From DASUWK01 sp036378435 (GTDB lineage: Bacteria; Chloroflexota; Dormibacteria; Dormibacterales; Dormibacteraceae): a stretch of DNA of 18,946 nt. Under the pieces are notes generated by a model, which did not search any database, had not been told where the DNA came from, and saw only the letters and a list, made by a program, of their open reading frames with translations. The position numbers and the translations under genes were made by a program. Below are positions 7,459 through 14,545 of this stretch, piece by piece (the stretch's first letter is position 1; every line of letters starts with the position of its first letter). The stretch is from assembly GCA_036378435.1 (NCBI GenBank), contig DASUWK010000060.1:1-18946 (forward strand), in the 5' to 3' direction.

Positions 7459-8340
7459 TCAGTTGAGGACCTTTTCGGGGACGAACGTCCGCCGCAGCGG
7501 GTCGCAGTGGCCGAGCGCCACCAGCCTGCCCTCCGCGTTGTGGGCCCGCAGCGGTCCTCCGCCCGGCTCCGGCAGGACGCGCACGGCTCGGCCCTGGCGC
7601 ACCATCGCCTCCTGCTCGATCGTCAGGCGCACGGCCTCCATGTCCGGGAGCACCACCTCGGCCGACAGCAGGCGGCGCTCGACGTCCTCAGGACCGTCCA
7701 GCGCTTCCATCTCGACGGCCTCCTCGATGCGCAGTGGACCGTAAGCGGAGCGCACCAGCTCACCGAGATAGCCGCCGACGCCGAGCGCGAGACCGAGGTC
7801 TCGCGCCAGCGAGCGCAGGTAAGTTCCCGACCCGCAGACCACGCGGATCCGCGCAACCGGCCTCTCCCCGGGCGTGTAGTCCATCACCTCGGCGGCAATG
7901 ATCTCGACCTCGCGCGCCGGCGGCCGCTCCAGCTCTCCGCGCCTTGCCCGCCGGTAGGCTCGTTCTCCCTCCACCTTCACCGCCGAGAAGGCCGGCGGCT
8001 CCTGGTGGATGCGGCCCACGAAGCCTGCCAGCGCTCGGCTTACATCGTCCGCGGCGAGGTGGGCAGGGCTGGCGACGGGCTGCGGCTCGGCCTCGGCATC
8101 GTCGGTCTCCGTCGTGAAGCCGAGGTGGACGTCCGCGACGTACTCCTTCGGCAGCCGGTGCGCGAAGTCGGCGAGGCGGGTGGCGGACTCGAAAAGGATC
8201 GGCAACACGCCCGTGGCCAGCGGGTCCAGCGTGCCGGCATGGCCGACGCGCTTGGCTCCCGTGAGCTCGCGCAGGCGGCGGACGGCGCTGAACGAGGTTG
8301 CGCCGGCCGGCTTATTGAGGTTGAGGACTCCCGACCGCAT
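7459..8340 (-). CDS. truB: tRNA pseudouridine-55 synthase
   Basis: TruB makes pseudouridine 55 in the T-loop of tRNAs. With ATG at 8340-8338 the protein has 293 residues and begins MRSGVLNLNKPAGATS, the normal family opening. The catalytic motif GHAGTLDPLATG lies at 33-44, with the nucleophile Asp at residue 39. KEYVADVHLGFTTETDD, QEPPAFSAVKVEGERAY and CGSGTYLRSLARDLG are also family hallmarks. An in-frame TTG at 8355 would add five residues, but the ATG gives the better family match and has GGGA a few bases upstream. The start lies 29 nt inside the end of the DHH phosphoesterase gene, a deeper overlap than the 1-4 nt junctions around it. Confidence 0.96.
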   Translation of the reverse strand: MRSGVLNLNKPAGATSFSAVRRLRELTGAKRVGHAGTLDPLATGVLPILFESATRLADFAHRLPKEYVADVHLGFTTETDDAEAEPQPVASPAHLAADDVSRALAGFVGRIHQEPPAFSAVKVEGERAYRRARRGELERPPAREVEIIAAEVMDYTPGERPVARIRVVCGSGTYLRSLARDLGLALGVGGYLGELVRSAYGPLRIEEAVEMEALDGPEDVERRLLSAEVVLPDMEAVRLTIEQEAMVRQGRAVRVLPEPGGGPLRAHNAEGRLVALGHCDPLRRTFVPEKVLN

Positions 8341-9328
8341 CCGAATTCCCAGCAATAGCCTGACGCGCTGCCGCCAAGACGAGATCGATCGCCTCGTGCA
8401 TCGACGCGTCGACCTCAGCGCCCGCGGCCCGCGAGTGGCCGCCGCCGCCGAACTGTGAGCAGAAACGGGCCGCGTCCACGCGGCCCCGCGAGCGGACGCT
8501 GATCTTCGTCTGGTTGTCGCGCACCTCTTTGAACACGATGGCCATGTCGAGGTCCGCGATCGTGTTCAGAGTGTCGATGAGGTCCTCCGTCTCAGCCATC
8601 ACGGCGCCGGCGTCCTGGAGCATGCGCCGCGTGACCTTGGTCCAGGCCAGCCGGCCGTCGAACTCGACCTGCATCGCGGCCATGCAAAGGGCGTTGAGCC
8701 GCAGCGTGGTCAGCGGCCGCGATTTGTAGACCATCGTGGTCACGAAGCTCGGCTCGACTCCGTACCGCGCCAGCCTGGCCGCGGTCTCGAGCGCGTCGGC
8801 GTCCGTGTTCTCGTGGCGGAAGCCACCGGTGTCGGTGACCAGCGCTGTGTACAGGTTGGTCGCCATTTCGGGGGTGATCTCCCACTTCCACGACTCCAGG
8901 ATGGCCACGACCATCTCGGCGACGGCCGCGGCGTCGGGGTCGATGATGTTGACGTCGCCGAAGCGGTCGTTCGACGGGTGGTGGTCGACGTTGACGATCG
9001 TCGCGCGGTCAGGGATGGAGTCGGCGGCCGACCCCGAGCGCTCCAGGTTGGCGGCGTCGAAGAAGAGCACCAGCCCGGGTTCGATGCCGTCGCGCGGCCG
9101 GTCCGTGATCCGGTCGAACCCGGGCAGCCACCCGTACTGCTGCGGCAGCGGGGGCGGGATCACGACGCTGACGGACTTGCCCCGGGCGCGCAGGGCCTCC
9201 TCGAACGCCAGGCTGCAGCCGAGCGTGTCGCCGTCCGCGTCCTTGTGCCCGAAGATCAGGATGCAGTCGTTCGCCTCGATGAGCTCGAGGACTTTCTGTC
9301 CCAGCTCGACCAGCTTGTCGCGGTTCAC
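8312..9328 (-). CDS. DHH/DHHA1 phosphoesterase (NrnA-like nanoRNase/pAp phosphatase)
   Basis: 338 residues. The DHH domain has motif I GHKDADGDTLG (27-37; metal ligands H28, D30, D32), motif II around LFFDAANLERSG (88-99), motif III VNVDHHPSND (112-121), and TDTGGFRHENT (165-175). The DHHA1 substrate domain ends with FGGGGHSRAAG (293-303). Family members such as Bacillus NrnA and the mycobacterial Rv2837c protein degrade short oligoribonucleotides, dephosphorylate pAp, or cleave cyclic dinucleotides; which applies here cannot be read. It sits between rbfA and truB, the standard position in Actinobacteria and Firmicutes. The GTG start at 9328-9326 overlaps the rbfA stop by 4 nt. Confidence 0.93.
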   Translation of the reverse strand: MNRDKLVELGQKVLELIEANDCILIFGHKDADGDTLGCSLAFEEALRARGKSVSVVIPPPLPQQYGWLPGFDRITDRPRDGIEPGLVLFFDAANLERSGSAADSIPDRATIVNVDHHPSNDRFGDVNIIDPDAAAVAEMVVAILESWKWEITPEMATNLYTALVTDTGGFRHENTDADALETAARLARYGVEPSFVTTMVYKSRPLTTLRLNALCMAAMQVEFDGRLAWTKVTRRMLQDAGAVMAETEDLIDTLNTIADLDMAIVFKEVRDNQTKISVRSRGRVDAARFCSQFGGGGHSRAAGAEVDASMHEAIDLVLAAARQAIAGNSDAVGSPQPQ

Positions 9329-9687
9329 TCTGGGTCCTGATCTTCGGGTAGCAGCTCTTTCAGCTGCTTGGAGATGCGCACGCTGTACTCGATCGAGGGA
9401 TCGAGTTCGAAGACGAGGTCGGGCGAGAACTTGAGGTTCTGCAGCCGCCGGCCGAGCTCGTGGCGGATCAGGCCGCGAGCGCTCTCGAGACCCTTCAGAG
9501 TGTCCTGCTGGGCGTCCTCATCACCCAGCACAGAGAGGCGCACGCGGGCCAGTCGGAGGTCGGGCGACATGCGGACCTCGGTGATGCTCACGAAGCCGAT
9601 CCGCGGGTCTTTCAGCTCGCGCTGGATGATCGCCATGATCTCGCGCTGGACCTGACCCGCGACCTGGCCGGTGCGGTAGCTCGGCAT
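9325..9687 (-). CDS. rbfA: Ribosome-binding factor A
   Basis: 120 residues, the family norm. RbfA binds the 30S subunit and assists maturation of the 16S 5' end. The KH-like fold is recognisable from YRTGQVAGQVQREIMAIIQ, LKDPRIGFVSITEVRMSPDL, ARVRLSVLG and the SIEYSVRISKQLKELL tail. The ATG is at 9687-9685. No ribosome site lies at normal distance: the only AGGAG (9713-9709) is 21 nt upstream, at the edge of the 7-bp hairpin 9693-9718. The 194-nt gap behind it (to the infB stop) is the largest within the minus-strand train and looks structured, so rbfA expression may be set separately. Confidence 0.96.
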   Translation of the reverse strand: MPSYRTGQVAGQVQREIMAIIQRELKDPRIGFVSITEVRMSPDLRLARVRLSVLGDEDAQQDTLKGLESARGLIRHELGRRLQNLKFSPDLVFELDPSIEYSVRISKQLKELLPEDQDPE

Positions 9688-9881
9688 GGCGACGGGCAGT
9701 ACCTAGGGCTCCTGCCCGGGGCGGGCGGCGAGAGATGCGGCGCAGAGGTGTCCCGAGTCCAAGGAAGGGGTGGACGGAGGAGGAGCGCACTGTCGTGCGC
9801 GACGACGAGGGCCGGGCCCCCTGACGCCGGAATCGGCCGCATCTGCGCCGCAGATCCGTCGCATGTCTCCGGGCGGGAGCC
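9688..9881 (-). promoter_or_regulatory. Structured infB-rbfA intergenic leader (candidate)
   Basis: This is 194 nt with no credible protein. Several perfect inverted repeats are visible: CGGGCAG/CTGCCCG (9693-9699 with 9712-9718, 12-nt loop, 5 nt before the rbfA ATG); GCGCAC/GTGCGC with a TGTC tetraloop (9785-9800); ATCTGC/GCAGAT with a 3-nt loop (9841-9855); and a long-range 11-bp pair TGCGGCGCAGA (9736-9746) with TCTGCGCCGCA (9842-9852), which excludes the 9841-9855 hairpin. High GC makes chance stems common, so significance is uncertain. No promoter was recognised. Confidence 0.35.
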
Positions 9882-11861
9882 CTACGGTTCCTCTCGCTCT
9901 AGGCGGTAGCACTCCATGATGTCGCCGGGCTCGAACTCCTCGAAGCCCTGCAGGCCGACGCCGCACTCCTCCCCCTCACGCATCTCGCGGACGTCCTCCT
10001 TGTAGTGCTTGAGGGAGTCGATCGGGCCGCGGTAGATCTCGCGCCCGCCGCGCTGCAGGGAGACGACGTCGTTGCGCCCGACGCGCCCCTCGGTGACGCG
10101 GCTGCCGGCGATCAGACGGCCCGGGATCTTGATGGCCATCACCACCTCGACGCGACCGTTGAAGACCTCGCGGTACACAGGCTCGCGCAGGCCCTTCGCG
10201 GCGCGCTCTACGTCCTCCGTCAGCTTGTAGATGACGTCGTAGTAGCGAACCTCGACCTTCTCCTTCTCCGCGGCTTTCTCGGAGGCCGGGGTCGACTTGA
10301 GGTTGAAGCAGACGATGATCGCGTTCGAGACCGACGCCAGCAGCACGTCCGAGTCGTTGACCGCGCCCACGCCCTGGCCGACGATCTTGACCGCCACCTC
10401 GCCGGCCTCGACCTTGCCGAGGGCGTTGATGACAGCTTCGAGCGTGCCTTGGGCGTCCGCCTTGACGACGAGGTCGAGCTCTTTGGACTCGCCCTCGCGT
10501 GAGCGGCGGGCCAGCTCTTCCAGGGTGAGCCGAGGCGCGGCCCCGCGAGCGCTCTCCGCCGTCCGCATCTCCTGGCGGCGCGTGAGGGCGATCTGGCGGG
10601 CGGCCTGCTCCGACTGCACGACCTGGAAGATCTCGCCGGCGACCGGGACCTCGTCGAGGCCGCTGACGACCACCGGGGTGGCCGGACCCGCCTCGGTCAC
10701 GCGCTCGCCGCGGTCGTCGGTGAGCGCGCGAACGCGGCCTGAGATGTGGCCGCAGACGAAGTCGTCGCCCACGCGCAGCGTGCCCGCCTGGACCAGCACC
10801 GTCGCGACCGGTCCGCGGCCGCGCTCCATGTGCGCGTCGACGACGGTGCCCAGCGCGGGCCGGTCCGGATTGGCGCGCAGCTCGAGGATCTCGGAGACCA
10901 GCACGATCGTGGTGAGCAGGTCTTCGAGACCCTGGCCGGTGCGGGCCGACACGTGCACGCACTCGTACTCACCGCCGTAGTGGCGGGTGACTACGTCGTT
11001 CTCGGCCAGCTCCTGGTGGACGCGGTCGACGTTGGCGTTGTCCTTGTCGATCTTGTTGATCGCCACGACGATCGGCACCTGCGCCGCCTTCGCGTGCTGG
11101 ATCGCCTCGACCGTCTGCGGCATCACTCCGTCGTCGGCTGCGACCACGAGCACGGCTACGTCGGTGACCTGTGCACCGCGGGCGCGCATGGCGGTGAACG
11201 CTTCGTGGCCGGGGGTGTCGATGAAGACCACCGGGCTTCCGTCCGGCGTCGTGACGCGGTAGGCGCCGATCCGCTGCGTGATGCCGCCGGCCTCGCCGGC
11301 CGCGACCTTCGTGCTGCGGATCGCGTCGAGGATCGACGTCTTGCCGTGGTCGACGTGACCGAGCACCGTCACGATCGGCGGGCGGGGCTTGAGCTTGCTC
11401 TTGTCCTCTTTGACCAGCGAGAAGAGCTCTTCGCGCGAGGTGGTGATGACCGAGCCCTGGTTCCCGTCGGTGGATTCGATGGTGACCATCTCGTCGCGGT
11501 TGAGCGGCTCCACCTGGACGCCGAACTCGTCCGCCACGATGGCCGCCGTGTCGAAGTCGATGACGTGGTTCTTCGTGGCCATCACGCCGTTTTGCATCAG
11601 CTTCTTGATGATCTCGACGGTCGGCAGCTCGAGCCGCAGCGCCAGGTCCTCGACGGTGAGGTTCGGCGGCAGCTGCGCCTTGCGGTCGCCCTCCGGAACC
11701 TTGACCGCGACGGCGCTGGCACCGAACTGAGAGCGCGCGGCGTCGATCGCCTTCGGCGGCAGTGGGCCGTTGACGTTCCGCGTCAGCCTTCGCTGCTGCA
11801 GGAAGTTGACCAGCTCCCTGGGATTGACGTTGAGTTCGCGCGCGAGTTCCTGTGCTTTCAT
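9882..11861 (-). CDS. infB: Translation initiation factor IF-2
   Basis: 659 residues. IF2 is the GTPase that places initiator tRNA on the 30S subunit and promotes subunit joining. The N-terminus starts with a short IF2_N fold (KAQELARELNVNPRELVNFL), then a second IF2_N module (about 68-118). The G domain has G1 GHVDHGKT (168-175), G2 GGITQ (192-196), G3 DTPGHE (215-220), G4 NKID (269-272) and G5 SAR (305-307). Domains II, III and IV follow, with KADAQGTLEAV and FNGRVEVVMAIKIPGRLIAG. The long Pro/Ala/Arg-rich N-terminal region of most actinomycete IF2s is absent. The ATG at 11861-11859 overlaps the ylxR stop (ATGA). AGGTG lies 7-8 nt upstream as a moderate ribosome site. Confidence 0.98.
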   Translation of the reverse strand: MKAQELARELNVNPRELVNFLQQRRLTRNVNGPLPPKAIDAARSQFGASAVAVKVPEGDRKAQLPPNLTVEDLALRLELPTVEIIKKLMQNGVMATKNHVIDFDTAAIVADEFGVQVEPLNRDEMVTIESTDGNQGSVITTSREELFSLVKEDKSKLKPRPPIVTVLGHVDHGKTSILDAIRSTKVAAGEAGGITQRIGAYRVTTPDGSPVVFIDTPGHEAFTAMRARGAQVTDVAVLVVAADDGVMPQTVEAIQHAKAAQVPIVVAINKIDKDNANVDRVHQELAENDVVTRHYGGEYECVHVSARTGQGLEDLLTTIVLVSEILELRANPDRPALGTVVDAHMERGRGPVATVLVQAGTLRVGDDFVCGHISGRVRALTDDRGERVTEAGPATPVVVSGLDEVPVAGEIFQVVQSEQAARQIALTRRQEMRTAESARGAAPRLTLEELARRSREGESKELDLVVKADAQGTLEAVINALGKVEAGEVAVKIVGQGVGAVNDSDVLLASVSNAIIVCFNLKSTPASEKAAEKEKVEVRYYDVIYKLTEDVERAAKGLREPVYREVFNGRVEVVMAIKIPGRLIAGSRVTEGRVGRNDVVSLQRGGREIYRGPIDSLKHYKEDVREMREGEECGVGLQGFEEFEPGDIMECYRLEREEP

Positions 11862-12097
11862 TCGGGGACACCTGAGTTTACCCCGGGCTTGGCAGGGTCA
11901 CTCTTGAGGGCCCGTTCCAGCGAACGCCGCTTCCGCGCCGCCTCCTCACACTCCTGTCGACGGTGCAGGTACGCCCCTCGGCCCGGCTCGCGACGCTCGG
12001 GATCGGCCACGATCTCGCCCGAGCGCAGGCGGACGTAGCGCGTCAGCTCCGCCTGCTCGGCGGTCGTCCGGCAGCCGACGCAGGTCCTACCCGGGAT
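11858..12097 (-). CDS. ylxR: YlxR family (DUF448) protein with non-canonical ATC start
   Basis: 79 residues. The nusA-ylxR-infB position and the conserved RTCVGCR (4-10), the GRGAYLH block (39-45), a cysteine at 50 and ERAL (61-64) identify YlxR, a small nucleic-acid-binding protein reported to act as a nucleoid-associated regulator and RNase P modulator. The frame is open back to a TGA inside nusA but contains no ATG, GTG or TTG before the conserved block. The first canonical codon is GTG in GEIVADP, which would delete RTCVGCR. The best start is ATC at 12097-12095, 7 nt after AGGAG (12109-12105). The reading frame overlaps the nusA end by 11 nt. A sequencing error is the main alternative explanation for the missing start. 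Confidence 0.88.
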   Translation of the reverse strand: MPGRTCVGCRTTAEQAELTRYVRLRSGEIVADPERREPGRGAYLHRRQECEEAARKRRSLERALKSDPAKPGVNSGVPE

Positions 12098-13109
12098 GAG
12101 AAGTCTCCTCCCCGCTTGGCGGGGAGGTGTCCGGCTGGAAGCCGGACGGAGGGGTTTCGTCCGGGCGGATGTCGATACGCCAGCCGGTCAGCTTGGCGGC
12201 CAGCCGCGCGTTCTGGCCGTCGCGCCCGATGGCGAGCGACAGCTGGCCGGCGGGCACGTGCACCTTGGCGGTCCCGGCGCCGGTGTCGAGCTCGACGCTG
12301 CTGACCTCCGCGGGGCCGAGCGCCCGAGCGATGAACTGCTCCCGGTCGTCGAACCACTCGACGATGTCCACGTGCTCCGAGCCCAGCTCCGCCAGGATCG
12401 CGCGGTGGCGGATGCCGCGCGGACCGATGCAGGCGCCGACCGGGTCCAGACCGGGCTCCGTCGCGGCCACCGCCACCTTCGTCCGCAGGCCCGGCTCGCG
12501 AGCGATTCCCTTGACCTCGACGGCGCCCGAGCGGATCTCGGGGACCTCGCGCTCGAGCAGGCGCTGGACGAAGAGCTTGGTGGAGCGGGACACTCGCACG
12601 ACTGCCGACGGGCCCGCTCTCCGGCCCTCGAGGATCACGACCGTGATCGGCCGGCCCGGGACCAGCGCCTCTCCAGGAACCTGGTCCTCCAGCTCCATCA
12701 GTCCCTCTGCCTTGCCGAGGTCGACATGCACGACCGCGCCCTCGGTCCGATCGACGGTGCCGACCGCCAGCTCGCCCTGGTGCTCCGCCGCGTCTTTCAG
12801 GACCTGGTCGCGCTCCAGCTCGCGCAGCCGGCGCAGCACCACGTGCCGCGCGGCCTGCGGCGCCAGGCGGCGGAACTCGTCGCCGGGCAGCTCGGTGACG
12901 ACCACCGAGCCATCGGGCTGGCGGGTGCGGAGGCGCCCCGCCACGGCGCCTGTCGTCGGGTCGAGCGTGACATCCACCTCCCCATCCGGGTCGAACGCGC
13001 GCCGGTAAGCGGCGGCGAGGCCTTCCTCGAGAGCGCGCACCAGGTCGTCGAGCGGGATCTCGAACTGGCGGTTGAGCTCCTCGAGGGCGACCTGCAGATC
13101 GGTGCTCAA
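12087..13109 (-). CDS. nusA: Transcription termination/antitermination factor NusA
   Basis: 340 residues, close to the ~347 of mycobacterial NusA and without the acidic C-terminal repeats of E. coli. NusA binds RNA polymerase and nascent RNA and modulates pausing and termination. The NTD spans about 1-105 (opening LQVALEELNRQFEIPLDDLV). The S1 domain follows (about 112-175). KH1 has GACIGPRG (225-232) and ELGSEHVDIVEWFDD, and KH2 has LAIGRDGQNARLAAKLTGW (292-310). The last 25 residues form a non-conserved PPSG-containing tail whose DNA encodes the tandem hairpins. The start is TTG at 13109-13107, overlapping the rimP stop (TTGA); there is no Shine-Dalgarno, so translation is probably coupled. 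Confidence 0.97.
   Translation of the reverse strand: MSTDLQVALEELNRQFEIPLDDLVRALEEGLAAAYRRAFDPDGEVDVTLDPTTGAVAGRLRTRQPDGSVVVTELPGDEFRRLAPQAARHVVLRRLRELERDQVLKDAAEHQGELAVGTVDRTEGAVVHVDLGKAEGLMELEDQVPGEALVPGRPITVVILEGRRAGPSAVVRVSRSTKLFVQRLLEREVPEIRSGAVEVKGIAREPGLRTKVAVAATEPGLDPVGACIGPRGIRHRAILAELGSEHVDIVEWFDDREQFIARALGPAEVSSVELDTGAGTAKVHVPAGQLSLAIGRDGQNARLAAKLTGWRIDIRPDETPPSGFQPDTSPPSGEETSHPG
12105..12113 (-). promoter_or_regulatory. ylxR ribosome-binding site inside a hairpin arm
   Basis: GGGGAGGAG on the transcript, a near-ideal Shine-Dalgarno, with 7 nt (ACTTCTC) to the ATC codon. It decides the start of ylxR because no canonical start codon exists. Seven of its nine bases (12113-12107) form the 3' arm of the perfect hairpin 12107-12127, so the site should be hidden unless a ribosome finishing nusA opens it. 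Confidence 0.7.
12107..12164 (-). promoter_or_regulatory. Tandem and competing hairpins at the nusA end controlling ylxR (candidate)
   Basis: In transcript order. Stem A: CCGGACG (12164-12158) with CGTCCGG (12148-12142), 9-nt loop. Stem B: GTCCGGCT (12147-12140) with AGCCGGAC (12136-12129), 3-nt loop, perfect 8 bp. Stem C: CCTCCCCGC (12127-12119) with GCGGGGAGG (12115-12107), 3-nt loop, perfect 9 bp. A and B share GTCCGG and exclude each other; B and C are one base apart. Stem C covers the ylxR ribosome site. All lie in the last 26 codons of nusA, which encode a non-conserved Pro/Ser/Gly tail, consistent with selection on RNA more than on protein. Confidence 0.6.
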
Positions 13110-13564
13110 AAGGCGATCGCGAGCCTCGCGGCGAGGACGTCGTCCCAGGCGATCCGGACCTCGTCGAGCGTGCGGCCGAGCACCGCCACGCCCGTGTCGT
13201 CGACCGTCACCAGCGTGCCCTCGATCACCGCCTCCCCGTCCCCTGACCGGTACTTCACGTTGACCCGCTGTCCCATGAAGCGGTCGTACTCGGCGCGGTT
13301 GCGCAGCGCTCGCTCGGCGCCGGGCGAAGAGACCTCGAGGTGGTAGCGCCCGTCGTCGATCAGGTCGGCCTGATCGAGCAGGGGGCCGGCGACGTGGCTC
13401 ACGCGCTCGCAGTCGTCGAGGGTGATGCCTTCCGGGCTGTCGATGGCGATCTGGAGAGTCCTGCCTCCCGGCCCCATCTGGCGGAGGCCGTAGAGCTCGT
13501 AACCCATGTGCTTGATCGTCGGCTCGAGGAGCTCGCGGATCTGTTCAATTGGCCAGGCGGACAT
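13106..13564 (-). CDS. rimP: Ribosome maturation factor RimP
   Basis: 152 residues, the family norm; RimP assists 30S assembly. Recognisable segments are the N-terminal domain (GYELYGLRQMGPGGRTLQIAID), ITLDDCERVSHVAGPLLD, and the hallmark YHLEVSSPGAERALR, followed by a C-terminal SH3-like domain (GQRVNVKYRS, IEGTLVTVDD). It is in the standard rimP-nusA order. The ATG at 13564-13562 comes 9 nt after the secF stop, with only a weak AGG upstream. Confidence 0.96.
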   Translation of the reverse strand: MSAWPIEQIRELLEPTIKHMGYELYGLRQMGPGGRTLQIAIDSPEGITLDDCERVSHVAGPLLDQADLIDDGRYHLEVSSPGAERALRNRAEYDRFMGQRVNVKYRSGDGEAVIEGTLVTVDDTGVAVLGRTLDEVRIAWDDVLAARLAIAF

Positions 13565-13573
13565 CGGGCGGGC

Positions 13574-14545
13574 CTACGTGACCGGCTGGAGCCTCCGCCA
13601 CACGGCGAGGAGCGGCGTGGCGTTGAAGATCGAGCTGTAGGTCCCGGACACGATGCCGATCAGCAGCGCGAGCGCGAAGCCGCGCAGCGAGTCTCCGCCG
13701 AACAGCAGCAGCGAGAGCAGGACGATCACGACGGTGAAGCTCGTGATGATCGATCGGGCGGCCGTCTGCATGATCGAGAGGTTCGCGACCTGCTCGAAGG
13801 AGAGGCGCCGCGACACGATGAGGTTCTCGCGGATCCGGTCGAAGACCACGATCGTGTCGTGGACCGAGAAGCCGACCACCGTCAGCACCGCGGTCAGGAA
13901 GAAGCTGTCGATCTCGCCGATGCGCAGGTTCAGCACCGCGCCCAGGATCGAGAACACGCCGGTGAGCAGGAAGATGTCGTGCAGCAGCGCGAGGAGCGCT
14001 GAGCCACCGAACTGGAAGCCGGCGCGGAAGCCGCCCGGCACCTTGCGGAACCTGAAGCTCAGGTAGGCGAGGATCAGCAGCGCCGCGACGACGATCGCGA
14101 TCAGGCCCCCGGTCACGATCTCGGACGCGATCGTCGGACCGACCTCGTTCACCTGCGTGCGGCTCTGGTCGATCGTGAGGTTGAGGCGCGACGCCAGCTG
14201 GTCCTCGAACTGGCGCTGCTGCAGCGGCGCGATGGCCGAGGTGCGGATCACGAAATCGCCGGCCGCGGTCTGCTCCACGGTCGTCGCCGGTCCCGCCGCC
14301 GTCGACACGGCCGCCAGGGACGGGCTGCCGTTGAAGTGGATGAAGAACTCGGTGCCGCCCTGGAAGTCGATCCCGAGCAGGAACCCCTTGGTGATCATCG
14401 AGATGATCCCCGGGATGATGATCAGCAGCGAGAAGCCGAAGAACCAGTTGCGGTGCTTGATGAAGTCGAGCCGGCGCGGCGGCGCAGTGACTCCCGCCGC
14501 CTCCAACGCGGGCGGCGCCTCCTGGGTGATGTCAGGCGCTGCCAC
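13574..14545 (-). CDS. secF: Protein translocase subunit SecF
   Basis: 323 residues. SecF pairs with SecD in the membrane to help finish protein export, using the proton motive force. TM1 is around 35-52, followed by the conserved GIDFQGGTE (58-66), an external P4-like domain, and five further membrane segments: about 144-162, 180-204, 213-232, 265-283 and 290-315. SVHDTIVVFDR (227-237) is the SecF signature. I choose GTG at 14545-14543 (V-A-A-P-D-I-T) because GGGAG lies 6 nt upstream. The open frame reaches back to 14650, but those residues are a shadow of the secD C-terminus. The start lies 14 nt inside secD. Confidence 0.95.
   Translation of the reverse strand: MAAPDITQEAPPALEAAGVTAPPRRLDFIKHRNWFFGFSLLIIIPGIISMITKGFLLGIDFQGGTEFFIHFNGSPSLAAVSTAAGPATTVEQTAAGDFVIRTSAIAPLQQRQFEDQLASRLNLTIDQSRTQVNEVGPTIASEIVTGGLIAIVVAALLILAYLSFRFRKVPGGFRAGFQFGGSALLALLHDIFLLTGVFSILGAVLNLRIGEIDSFFLTAVLTVVGFSVHDTIVVFDRIRENLIVSRRLSFEQVANLSIMQTAARSIITSFTVVIVLLSLLLFGGDSLRGFALALLIGIVSGTYSSIFNATPLLAVWRRLQPVT

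Noticed and set aside
10746..12038. 430-codon plus-strand open frame opposite infB
   Set aside because: Antisense shadow caused by high-GC codon bias. The product has no recognisable domain, while the minus strand encodes a complete IF2 and YlxR.
12087..12127. NusA-YlxR fusion by programmed frameshift
   Set aside because: No slippery heptamer is evident at the junction, and a strong Shine-Dalgarno sits ahead of the YlxR frame, so separate initiation is simpler.
12107..12127. Stem C at the nusA end as an intrinsic terminator
   Set aside because: No T-tract follows it, and it lies inside the nusA coding region directly on the ylxR ribosome site.
12043..12357. 104-codon minus-strand open frame as the ylxR gene
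   Set aside because: It is in the wrong frame and its product is Arg/Ala-rich without the RTCVGCR motif. The true YlxR frame is the neighbouring one starting at ATC 12097.
12096..13346. 416-codon plus-strand open frame opposite nusA and rimP
   Set aside because: Antisense shadow of two well-supported genes, with low-complexity Arg/Asp/Leu-rich composition.
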